From the NCBI GenBank assembly GCA_006383075.2, contig SMNH02000014.1, positions 2,169 through 66,168 on the forward strand: a stretch of 64,000 bases of DNA. The letters are read 5' to 3'. Both the position numbers and the translations under genes were made by a program. Below the pieces are notes generated by a model. The model was given only the letters and a program-made list of their open reading frames with translations, was not told the origin of the DNA and did no database searches. Of this stretch, positions 1 to 6,591 are shown in pieces. Source of the stretch: Kordia sp. TARA_039_SRF (GTDB lineage Bacteria; Bacteroidota; Bacteroidia; Flavobacteriales; Flavobacteriaceae). The first letter of the stretch is position 1. Every line of letters begins with the position of its first letter.

Positions 1-240
1 ATCTCTTATTTTGCGGTCCTTTTCTTTTTCTTCCAGTTTTTGTAAGTACAAATCGAGTATCGCGTTTTCAATTTCTTTGTTTTTATTCAAGTCATTGTAC
101 ACATTACGAATCATGGAAGAACCGTAGGGTGAGCCTTTACGGTTGGTAATACCGCGTTTTTTTAAAATTTTCAATGCGTCGCCAGTATAGTGATATCCTA
201 ATGTTTCTTTTAGTTTTTTACGTTGCTGTTTGGTAATCAT
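1..240 (-). CDS. Hypothetical protein, C-terminus cut by window edge
   Basis: An open frame starts with ATG at 240 and runs on the minus strand to base 1 without a stop, giving 80 residues of a longer protein. The product is basic and lysine-rich at its start (MITKQQRKKLK), then has a glycine/tyrosine stretch and the segment RGITNRKGSPYGSSMIRNVYN around residues 29-48, followed by a charged helix. The middle segment loosely resembles the 'RGI..R.G..WS.S.V..IL.N' region of recombinase-type helix-turn-helix domains, so DNA binding is possible, but I do not recognise the family. The gene is transcribed in the same direction as its neighbours, with about 150 bases between it and the next upstream frame. 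Confidence 0.55.
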   Translation of the reverse strand, partial: MITKQQRKKLKETLGYHYTGDALKILKKRGITNRKGSPYGSSMIRNVYNDLNKNKEIENAILDLYLQKLEEKEKDRKIRD

Positions 241-293
241 AATTTTAAAAATGTTATGGTTAATTGGCCATTTGTTTGAAGGAAAGAAGGGTT

Positions 294-338
294 AAAAAAA
301 GCTATGCCGATGGCAGGCTATGCGTTGACATGGCTTTT
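294..338 (-). terminator. Rho-independent terminator after the 389-1186 gene pair
   Basis: Bases 297-306 and 329-338 form a 10-bp inverted repeat with one mismatch (AAAAGCYATG type). On the minus strand the hairpin is followed by seven T (294-300). It lies about 50 bases after the stop of the small membrane protein, so it probably ends that transcript. Confidence 0.5.
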
Positions 339-388
339 AGGTAGTTATGAAAAAGTTATTAGTAAATGTTACTTATTAGAAATAGAAT

Positions 389-553
389 TTATCTATTTTT
401 TAAGCTTTTGTAAATTAGCATAGCAAACATTATTGCTAAGATTGTTAACTGTCCATAAAACAATAAATTATTAGTCAAGTAGATTTGTATAAATTGCAGG
501 ACAATAACGATTGCCAAAAGTAGTAGTATAATCTGTTCGGATTGTATTTTCAT
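389..553 (-). CDS. Small two-helix membrane protein (54 aa)
   Basis: A frame of 54 codons starts with ATG at 553, only 12 bases after the stop of the upstream lipoprotein gene, and ends with TAA at 389-391. The product has two hydrophobic stretches: residues about 8-25 (IILLLLAIVIVLQFIQIY) and about 31-47, ending in a basic tail (KSLKNR). This is the layout of a small inner-membrane hairpin protein. It is followed by a terminator-like hairpin, which supports a two-gene transcript with the lipoprotein. Function is unknown. An immunity or accessory role for the neighbour is only a guess from gene order. Confidence 0.5.
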   Translation of the reverse strand: MKIQSEQIILLLLAIVIVLQFIQIYLTNNLLFYGQLTILAIMFAMLIYKSLKNR

Positions 554-565
554 AATTATAATAGG

Positions 566-1186
566 TTATTGTGCTAAACAATCTTCCAAAGCATTATCTG
601 CTCTTACCATACATATTGTATAATTTATTAGTGCACCACCTGCACCAACAAGCCAGCCAAATCCTAATGTAAAAGAACCTGCTACTACAGATGCTCCAGT
701 AGCGATTGTATATTGTAATGTGCATGCACCTTGCGCTTTACGATATTTATCTTCACAAGGACCACTTTTCGGATACGATTCGTTTAACTGTTCATATATT
801 TCATTAATTATTTCAGATTCAAGTTTACTTTTATTTAAGCTCTTATACTCTACACTATTCATAAAATTAATCCCATTGCTTCTCATTTCTTTAGCCAATT
901 CTATGATAGAATTTGCTTTTTCAATGTTTGCATCATGCAATATTTTTTGCAATTGTTCATACGTTAAATTATCTTCAAGAATATTTAGTGATGTAATATT
1001 CTCTAAATCCCGATTCTCTAATAAATTCAGCATATTAGATGATAATTCAATGTGTTTTTCAACAAACTCTTTTAAAGATAGTGAATTTTCAACTTCTTCA
1101 ATATCACTTTCAAACTGTGAACACGAAGTAAAAAAAAGTAACAATACTAGAATACATGATACATAAGGTTTTCTAAGTTTTTTCAT
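566..1186 (-). CDS. Lipoprotein with C-terminal cysteine-framed hydrophobic hairpin
   Basis: I chose ATG at 1186, 21 bases inside the longest frame, because it gives a clean lipoprotein signal (MKKLRKPYVSCILVLLLFFTSC). The product has 206 residues. After the lipid-modified cysteine comes a long, acidic, mostly helical region (about 25-135). The C-terminal 65 residues contain two C-x10-C pairs (CEDKYRKAQGAC and CMVRADNALEDC) that frame a glycine-rich hydrophobic stretch (about 155-190, with GWLVGAGGAL). Two helices clamped by disulphides around a membrane-active hairpin is a plausible reading. Similar tails occur on other Bacteroidetes lipoproteins, but I know no assigned function. The following gene encodes a tiny membrane protein. 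Confidence 0.75.
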   Translation of the reverse strand: MKKLRKPYVSCILVLLLFFTSCSQFESDIEEVENSLSLKEFVEKHIELSSNMLNLLENRDLENITSLNILEDNLTYEQLQKILHDANIEKANSIIELAKEMRSNGINFMNSVEYKSLNKSKLESEIINEIYEQLNESYPKSGPCEDKYRKAQGACTLQYTIATGASVVAGSFTLGFGWLVGAGGALINYTICMVRADNALEDCLAQ

Positions 1187-1504
1187 TTTATTAGTTTTAA
1201 AATACACCTACTCGTACGTTTTTCGGTTTCCACGACTGTTTTTGGGATACACAGTTGTATTTGCAATAAGTTTAAGAATAGTTATACCCCATTACGTAAG
1301 GGGTACTCCCCATAAAAAATGCTTTATAAGCATTGATGAACTATTTTGATGGGTTGTTTTAGTATTTATAATGATTAGCATACTGCTTGTAGGCATCATT
1401 TTAAACGATATACATAGTAGATTGTGCCTTTTAAGCTGTAATTAACTACGTATAAAGGGTATTGTATTGTTTATAAATAGTAAAATGATGTTTATAATTA
1501 TTTA
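1187..1504. other. Intergenic region with a palindrome and a hairpin
   Basis: No gene is seen in these 318 bases. At 1285-1305 there is a near-palindrome (TACCCC ... GGGGTA around TTACGTAA), which could be an operator for the lipoprotein gene. At 1318-1334 there is a 6-bp hairpin with a T-run on the minus strand, listed separately. The rest is AT-rich and featureless to me. Confidence 0.35.
1314..1334 (-). terminator. Weak hairpin with T-run, downstream of the 1505-1999 gene
   Basis: AATGCT (1318-1323) pairs with AGCATT (1329-1334) around a 5-base loop. On the minus strand six T follow at 1314-1319. It is about 170 bases from the stop of the upstream gene and has a short stem, so the call is weak. 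Confidence 0.3.
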
Positions 1505-1999
1505 TCAACTACTTGTAGCGGTAGTTTCATCGGTGTTTTGTGTTCTTGAAGCCTTTTTAAAGAGTGTTTTCATGTCTTCATACACAGTTTTAGCACCAGC
1601 TTCGTTTTCACCTGCTAAATACCGCATGGTTCTATAAAAACTTAATGTGTTGGTGTAATTATCGTGGTCTAGTAAGGTTTTGGTGTCTAGCAGTTGTTGG
1701 GTAAGATTCTCCAACATTTGCACACGCCCTTCTATTTGCATGCGTGCGGTGTAGTCTTTGTCAAATTCTGCTTTGTCAATAAAACTTGGTACCCAATTTG
1801 GGTGTTGTTCCATGTGACTTTTAGCTTTGTCAACAATCAATTTGTTTTGGTTGGCAATACGCCCGTATTGTTGTCGTTGTTCGGGAGTAAGGTTTACTGT
1901 TTTTCCAGCTAAGATTTGCTGAATAGCTTCTAAGTGTGTGTCTAGATTGGTGAGTTCTTCTTGTGTAAACTCAATACTGATTAAATTTTCTAATGCCAT
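1505..1999 (-). CDS. Conserved-looking helical protein of unknown function (164 aa)
   Basis: This 164-residue protein starts with ATG at 1999. It has no signal peptide, no membrane segment and no cysteine. It is rich in Gln, Leu, Glu and Thr and is predicted by eye to be almost entirely helical. It contains a heptad-like stretch near residues 12-45 (LTNLDTHLEAIQQILAGKTV) and a polar, disordered tail (QNTDETTATSS). Proteins of this size and composition are found as hypothetical proteins in marine Flavobacteriaceae, but I cannot name a family. It stands alone, about 320 bases from the next gene on the same strand and divergent from the TPR-AraC regulator, with which it shares a 258-base control region. 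Confidence 0.7.
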   Translation of the reverse strand: MALENLISIEFTQEELTNLDTHLEAIQQILAGKTVNLTPEQRQQYGRIANQNKLIVDKAKSHMEQHPNWVPSFIDKAEFDKDYTARMQIEGRVQMLENLTQQLLDTKTLLDHDNYTNTLSFYRTMRYLAGENEAGAKTVYEDMKTLFKKASRTQNTDETTATSS

Positions 2000-2137
2000 G
2001 TTTTGCTATTTTTAAGAGATTATACTTTTTGTAAAAAATCTGAGTTATCGTAAGAAGTAGTTTTATTTTTTAAGATTCTGCTTGTTAAAATTAAAACTGT
2101 ATTTTAGTGCTCGGATTTTTTTTGATTGGTGTAAATG

Positions 2138-2145
2138 TATATTTG
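2138..2145 (+). promoter_or_regulatory. Candidate -7 element TATATTTG for the TPR-AraC gene
   Basis: TATATTTG fits the Bacteroidetes -7 consensus TAnnTTTG. The same eight bases occur before the peptide precursor at 4060-4067. A TTTG lies at 2121-2124, but the 13-base spacing is shorter than the usual 17-23, so the -33 box is doubtful. Confidence 0.4.
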
Positions 2146-2171
2146 AAAAATCTAGAAATCAAGGACAGTAT

Positions 2172-2215
2172 TTCTATTTTCCGCGAAATTAGAACTGTAT
2201 TCGTGGAATATAGAA
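2172..2215. promoter_or_regulatory. Two tandem palindromic operator-like sites upstream of the TPR-AraC gene
   Basis: Site 1 (2172-2194) is TTCTATTTTC, CGC, GAAATTAGAA. Site 2 (2193-2215) is AACTGTATTC, GTG, GAATATAGAA. Both fit an ideal of TTCTATATTC, three bases, GAATATAGAA. Their centres are 21 bases apart, two turns of the helix, so a bound protein would lie on one face. Both lie downstream of the candidate -7 element, a position that suggests repression or autoregulation. A third, better copy precedes the peptide precursor gene at 3996-4018. The binding protein is inferred, not shown. Confidence 0.55.
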
Positions 2216-2257
2216 GAATTAATTGTATATAAACCGTAAAATATTCCTCAAAAAATA

Positions 2258-3985
2258 ATGTTATTTAAAAAGTATCTTTTTTTTCTTTTCTATTTTTTGT
2301 CAACAATAGTACTGTATCCACAAGAGAATCCTCATTTTAAAATGGATTCATTGGCTAATAAGAGCTTTGATGATTTAAAAAAAGCATTTTATAATTATAA
2401 AGATATAGGACAAATAGAGGCTGCAAAAAAAACAGCTTATTATACTTTAAAGAAGGCAAAAAAAGAAAATAATACTGTGGCAATAGCAAATAGTTATATA
2501 CGATTGTGCCGTATTTTTTCCAAAACTCCTAAGTTAGCGTTAAAGTATATTGATAGTAGTATTGAGGTTTCCACTAAAAACAAGTATACTAAATTGCTCG
2601 CTGAAGGTCATTTTTATAAAGCAAGATGTTATTATTCAAGATTAGATTTTGAGAAATCTTTAAAGTATTATATAAAAGCTAAAGAATATTATGATAGAGT
2701 AGATAACAAGGAAATGTATTATGCTATACAGAATAATATTGGTTTAATAAAGCAGAATGTAAATGCTCATGAAGAAGCACTAAAAATTTTTAAAGAATGC
2801 TACTTGTATGACTTAAGCCTTGGATATGATTCGATTCGAAAGGTAGATCATTTGGCGACTATATCGTCATTATCCCTAGCTTATGTTGAACTCAACAAGT
2901 CTGATTCAGCTACATTAATGAATAGAAAAGGATATAAATTGGCGTCAACAGTTAAAGATTATAATCCATATAAGCCATTGTTTTTTACAAATTTTGAAGG
3001 TTTGAATCAGTATGCGCAAGGAAATTATATCGAATCAAGAGATAGTCTTTTAAAATCAATTCCTTTTTTAAGAGAAAGTAAAGCTAATGCTAATCTATGC
3101 TATGCATACTTTCGATTAGGAAAGATTTCGAATCATTTTTCAGAAAAAGAAAAATCAATTTTTTATTATAAAAAAGTAGATAGTATATTTTTAGAATCAA
3201 AGTTTGTTCTCCCTGAACCTAGAGAAATTTATGAAAGTCTCATTAACTATTACAAAGAAAAAGATGACATAAGAAAGCAATTATATTACACAGAACGTTT
3301 ATTAAATGTTGATAGTGTTCTTACACGTGATTATAAAAAATTAGTTCATACGCTTAATAAAGAATATGATACTCCAGAATTAAAGAGGCAAAAAGAGAAA
3401 TTGATTGTGATCTTAAATAAGAAAGACAAAGGGATTACTTTTCTTATTTTCATTATAGTTTTCATCTCCATAACATCTATCTTAGTAATCAAATTCTTTC
3501 ACTCTAAGAGGAAGCGTAATGAGAAAAAATTTAATCAAATAATTGATAATCTTAAACAAAAAAATAAAGAAAAAGTCGTAAAAATTGATGATAATTCTAA
3601 GAAGAAGAATTCTTTAAATATAAATGAGGATATTATAAATTCAATTTTAGAAAGATTGAGTGATTTTGAAAAAAATGAAGGCTTTTTAGAGCCTAAATTA
3701 AGTTTAGCAAAATTAGCAAAATACATAGAAACAAATAATAAGTATTTATCGAAAATAATAAATACTCATAAATCAAAAACATATAATACATACATTAATG
3801 ATTTAAGAATTAATTATGCAATTGATAGATTACAAAAAGACCATGTTTTTAGAAAATATACCATTAAAGCAATTGCAGCCGATATAGGATATACAAATAC
3901 TGAATCATTTACGATGGCTTTTCAGAAAAAGACAGGTATAACTGTTTCCTTTTTTATAAAAAAGATAAATTCACAACATAAATAG
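2258..3985 (+). CDS. Membrane-anchored TPR-containing AraC-family regulator
   Basis: The 575-residue product begins with a signal-like hydrophobic segment (residues about 2-20), followed by tetratricopeptide-type helical pairs over about residues 30-370. Next come one membrane segment at about 392-412 (ITFLIFIIVFISITSILVIK), a basic and coiled-coil linker, and a C-terminal AraC helix-turn-helix domain (about 470-570, including IAADIGYTNTESFTMAFQKK and TGITVSFF). This layout is common in Flavobacteriia and places the TPR sensor outside the inner membrane and the DNA-binding domain inside. It sits directly upstream of a GG-leader peptide gene and two subtilases on the same strand. Matching palindromes precede both this gene and the precursor, so it is a good candidate regulator of that cassette. 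The ligand is unknown. Confidence 0.88.
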   Translation: MLFKKYLFFLFYFLSTIVLYPQENPHFKMDSLANKSFDDLKKAFYNYKDIGQIEAAKKTAYYTLKKAKKENNTVAIANSYIRLCRIFSKTPKLALKYIDSSIEVSTKNKYTKLLAEGHFYKARCYYSRLDFEKSLKYYIKAKEYYDRVDNKEMYYAIQNNIGLIKQNVNAHEEALKIFKECYLYDLSLGYDSIRKVDHLATISSLSLAYVELNKSDSATLMNRKGYKLASTVKDYNPYKPLFFTNFEGLNQYAQGNYIESRDSLLKSIPFLRESKANANLCYAYFRLGKISNHFSEKEKSIFYYKKVDSIFLESKFVLPEPREIYESLINYYKEKDDIRKQLYYTERLLNVDSVLTRDYKKLVHTLNKEYDTPELKRQKEKLIVILNKKDKGITFLIFIIVFISITSILVIKFFHSKRKRNEKKFNQIIDNLKQKNKEKVVKIDDNSKKKNSLNINEDIINSILERLSDFEKNEGFLEPKLSLAKLAKYIETNNKYLSKIINTHKSKTYNTYINDLRINYAIDRLQKDHVFRKYTIKAIAADIGYTNTESFTMAFQKKTGITVSFFIKKINSQHK

Positions 3986-3995
3986 AAAAAAAATA

Positions 3996-4018
3996 TTCTA
4001 TATTCAGGGAATATGGAA
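3996..4018. promoter_or_regulatory. Palindromic operator-like site upstream of the peptide precursor
   Basis: TTCTATATTC, AGG, GAATATGGAA is a palindrome with 9 of 10 paired positions. It matches the two sites at 2172-2215. Its centre (4007) is 53 bases before the candidate -7 element at 4060, a typical distance for an activator. It begins 11 bases after the stop of the TPR-AraC gene. Confidence 0.55.
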
Positions 4019-4120
4019 AAACAGAAACAAAGTTTTAGTTTTTTTTACAATTACAAAACTATATTTGATCAATTATAAATTTTAAAAGTTCAAAAAATGA
4101 AAAAACAGAAACAAAGTTTT
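4013..4120 (+). repeat. 24-bp direct repeat: upstream copy of the precursor gene's start
   Basis: Bases 4013-4036 match bases 4097-4120, the first eight codons of the peptide precursor, at 23 of 24 positions (ATGRAAAAACAGAAACAAAG then TTTT). The copies are exactly 84 bases apart. The upstream copy could be read as MEKQKQSF before diverging. It looks like a leftover start of a second precursor or the scar of an 84-base duplication. Confidence 0.7.
4060..4067 (+). promoter_or_regulatory. Candidate -7 element TATATTTG for the peptide precursor
   Basis: TATATTTG fits TAnnTTTG and is identical to the element at 2138-2145. It lies 30 bases before the ATG at 4097. A T-rich tract (4039-4046) sits where a -33 box would be, but no clear TTTG is present there. 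Confidence 0.45.
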
Positions 4121-4303
4121 TCCAAACTAAAGAAGACTAAGATTGCTAGACTTAATTTATTACAAGTTATTGTAGGTGGTACAGAATTTAATAAAACAAT
4201 TACAAATTGTGAATATGTAACATGCGATGAAGGAACTGATACGGGAAGTCAGACAGGAGATAGATCTAATGATGTTCTTTCATGTGGCACGCAATGCGGA
4301 TGA
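4097..4303 (+). CDS. GG-leader peptide precursor (RiPP, class I lanthipeptide-like), 68 aa
   Basis: The 68-residue product has a basic leader with the Bacteroidetes pattern KLKKTKIARLN...VIVGG. The double glycine at residues 27-28 is a probable cleavage site. The 40-residue core is acidic, rich in Thr and Ser, and holds four cysteines (NCEYVTC near its start and SCGTQCG at its end). Leaders of this kind belong to the class I lanthipeptide-type precursors of Flavobacteriia, where Cys and Ser/Thr can be cross-linked, but no LanB, LanC or export transporter lies in the window. Two subtilisin-like lipoproteins follow from 40 bases downstream. A processing role for them is inference. Three related leaders occur elsewhere in the window. 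Confidence 0.75.
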   Translation: MKKQKQSFSKLKKTKIARLNLLQVIVGGTEFNKTITNCEYVTCDEGTDTGSQTGDRSNDVLSCGTQCG

Positions 4304-4343
4304 GATATTATGTGATTCAAATGAATGATTAAAAGTTTTTTAT

Positions 4344-6038
4344 ATGTTTTTATCAAGAAAAAAATATTATATATTACTCTTTCTTTTAACGGGTTGTCTT
4401 TTGACTTGTTGTAAAATTCATCAAAATACAATCATAACGAATGATTATTTAAAAAAATTAAAAAGAACAACCAATATAGATTTAAAAGATTGGTATGTTA
4501 AAGATATTTTTGAGGATTCCATAATTGGAATAAGCCTCGAAAAAGCATATAAAAAACTTTTAAAAAATAAAAAATCTGATACTATTATTGTAGCTCTTAT
4601 TGATACTGAATTGGATATAGATCACAAAGATTTAAAAAATCAAATTTGGATTAATGAAGATGAAATTCCTAATAACAGTATTGATGATGACAATAATGGA
4701 TATATAGATGATATTTATGGTTGGAATTTTTTACAAACAACTAAAAAAGATTCTGTTTTATACGCTAATCATTCCTTTATAAGAATCATAAAAAAATATG
4801 ATTCGATTTTTAAAAATAAAGAAGAGAAGCAAGTTTCTGAAAACCATAAGAAAGAATTTAAAGAGTATCTCAGAGCTATTAAGACTTATAAAAAAGAGAA
4901 AAAGGAAATAGAGAATGATATTGCTACCTACAATAGAATAAAAGATAAATACATAAAAGCTGATGAGTTATTAACTAATTATTTCCCTAAAAAAGATTAT
5001 AAAATTCCTCAATTAGATTCCTTATTAAAAAATACAAATGATTCAATACTAAAGATGCGCATTGGGAATATGAAAAATTATTTAAAAAATAATATAAATG
5101 AAAAATGGGTAGATAGAGGAATAAAAGAAGAATATAAAAAACTAAATACATGGCTGAGTTTTACATATAATGATCGACAAAATCAAAAAGATGATGTAGA
5201 TAATCTAAATGATGTTTCGTATGGTAATAATAATGTACAAGGAACTCTAAGAGGAAGTCATGGAACAAAAGTTATGTCAGTTATTGCAGCTACCCGTAAT
5301 AATGGTACAGGAATAAATGGAATAAGTAATTCACTAAAAGTTATGTTCGTGGGCGTTGCTCCTTATGGAAGTGAGCATGACAAAGATATTGCACTGGCCA
5401 TACGATATGCAGTAGATAATGGTGCTAAAATTATCAATATGAGTATTGGTAAAGAGTTTTCGATGCACCCTGATTGGGTAAAAGAAGCTATAATATATGC
5501 TGAAAGTAAAGATGTGCTTATTGTTTCTTCCGCAGGAAATAAGAGTTATAACTTAGGTGTTGAATTCGATTACCCTGACGATTATGACGAAAACGGAGAG
5601 TATTCAAATAACTTTATAAAAGTAGGAGCTAGTTCTTACAAAGCAGACTCAACCATGGTTTGGCTTTCCTCTAATTATAGTAACAAAAATGTAGATATTT
5701 TTGCGCCAGGACACAAAATTTATTGTTTGTCAAGAAATAAAGCTCTTAATTCTTCAGGTACATCATTAGCATCTGCTGTAGTATCTGGCATTGCTTCTTT
5801 AATTCGATCATATTATCCAAACTTATCTGCTATTGAAGTAAAAGAAATTATTCTTGCTTCTGGAATATCTTTCGATGTGGATGTAGTACAACCGTATCCA
5901 TATGGAGAAAAACAACCTGAAGATAAAATACCATTTAGTGAGATGTCCAAATCAGGAAAAATAGTCAACGCCTACAACGCACTTCTCCTAGCAGAAGAAG
6001 TCTCCAAAAAGAAGAAAAAACGTAAAAACAGAAACTAA
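4344..6038 (+). CDS. S8 subtilisin-like serine protease, lipoprotein
   Basis: The 564-residue protein has a lipobox (FLLTGC, Cys18), so it should be anchored in an envelope membrane. The S8 triad is complete: Asp87 in LIDTELDIDH, His306 in GSHGTKV, and Ser474 in SSGTSLASA. The oxyanion-hole Asn lies in SSAGN. About 218 residues separate Asp from His, far more than in classical subtilisins. The insert is lysine/glutamate-rich and helical and resembles the inserts of other Bacteroidetes S8 lipoproteins. The protein ends in a lysine/arginine-rich tail. It follows a GG-leader peptide gene by 40 bases and precedes a membrane protein and a paralogue, so it probably belongs to one cassette. Its target is unknown. 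The precursor peptide is one possibility. Confidence 0.9.
   Translation: MFLSRKKYYILLFLLTGCLLTCCKIHQNTIITNDYLKKLKRTTNIDLKDWYVKDIFEDSIIGISLEKAYKKLLKNKKSDTIIVALIDTELDIDHKDLKNQIWINEDEIPNNSIDDDNNGYIDDIYGWNFLQTTKKDSVLYANHSFIRIIKKYDSIFKNKEEKQVSENHKKEFKEYLRAIKTYKKEKKEIENDIATYNRIKDKYIKADELLTNYFPKKDYKIPQLDSLLKNTNDSILKMRIGNMKNYLKNNINEKWVDRGIKEEYKKLNTWLSFTYNDRQNQKDDVDNLNDVSYGNNNVQGTLRGSHGTKVMSVIAATRNNGTGINGISNSLKVMFVGVAPYGSEHDKDIALAIRYAVDNGAKIINMSIGKEFSMHPDWVKEAIIYAESKDVLIVSSAGNKSYNLGVEFDYPDDYDENGEYSNNFIKVGASSYKADSTMVWLSSNYSNKNVDIFAPGHKIYCLSRNKALNSSGTSLASAVVSGIASLIRSYYPNLSAIEVKEIILASGISFDVDVVQPYPYGEKQPEDKIPFSEMSKSGKIVNAYNALLLAEEVSKKKKKRKNRN
5946..6020 (+). repeat. Shared 3' end of the two S8 genes, copy 1
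   Basis: These 75 bases near the end of the first S8 gene match 8179-8253 in the second at 72 positions, silent sites included. The upstream parts of the two genes are clearly diverged and more AT-rich. The block encodes the segment SKSGKIVNAYNALLLAEE and the start of the lysine-rich tail. Confidence 0.85.
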
Positions 6039-6040
6039 AC

Positions 6041-6544
6041 ATGTATCTTATTTGGACAGTTCTAAATGCTGCTTTTGTAATTTTATTCTTTGCGTTAGTG
6101 CTATCACTTATCGTAAAAGGAAAGAAATTATTTGAAAATGATTATGGAAACCTAATTCTTACTTTGCTTGCCATAGGCGTATTGGGAATTTTAAACAAAG
6201 ATGCTACTAACCCTAAAAATGAATATATATTTCCAACAAATGAAATGCTTGTTGGGCGGAGTGTAAAAACTTCTCATATAAATATAGAAGACAATCTTAT
6301 ATTTGATATCGGTCTTACAATTCGCTTTAGAAAAGATGCTACAGGTGAACTTATTCCAAGTTTTAGCCGTAGTCATGCTACAGGGTATACCAATGGTTTA
6401 GTTTGGAACTATAATTATGCCGATATAGAAAAATTAAAAGACAACACCTTCTCCTACACTGTCGTTGGCACAATAGATTGGCGCATGTACGGAATCAAAA
6501 TTTACACACAACCTAAAGAATTTAAAGGAACTTTTGAACTTTAA
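6041..6544 (+). CDS. Hypothetical membrane protein between the two S8 lipoproteins
   Basis: The 167-residue product starts 2 bases after the stop of the first S8 gene, which implies translational coupling. Residues about 5-25 and 38-52 are hydrophobic (for example IWTVLNAAFVILFFALVLSL), and the remaining roughly 110 residues form a soluble, probably beta-rich domain with no cysteine. I do not recognise the family. Its position between two paralogous proteases suggests a partner or inhibitor in the same cassette, which is inference only. The next gene starts 47 bases downstream. Confidence 0.7.
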   Translation: MYLIWTVLNAAFVILFFALVLSLIVKGKKLFENDYGNLILTLLAIGVLGILNKDATNPKNEYIFPTNEMLVGRSVKTSHINIEDNLIFDIGLTIRFRKDATGELIPSFSRSHATGYTNGLVWNYNYADIEKLKDNTFSYTVVGTIDWRMYGIKIYTQPKEFKGTFEL

Positions 6545-6591
6545 AAAAGATTGATGATATTAGTTTGAATCCATAAAAATAAACTCAATAC

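Noticed and set aside
720-1166. Plus-strand frame opposite the lipoprotein gene
   Set aside because: It is the antisense of a gene with a clear lipoprotein signal and has a cysteine/serine-rich composition typical of shadow frames.
2172-2215. The inverted repeat as a terminator of the minus-strand gene
   Set aside because: There is no T-run on either strand after the stem, and the minus-strand gene is transcribed away from it.
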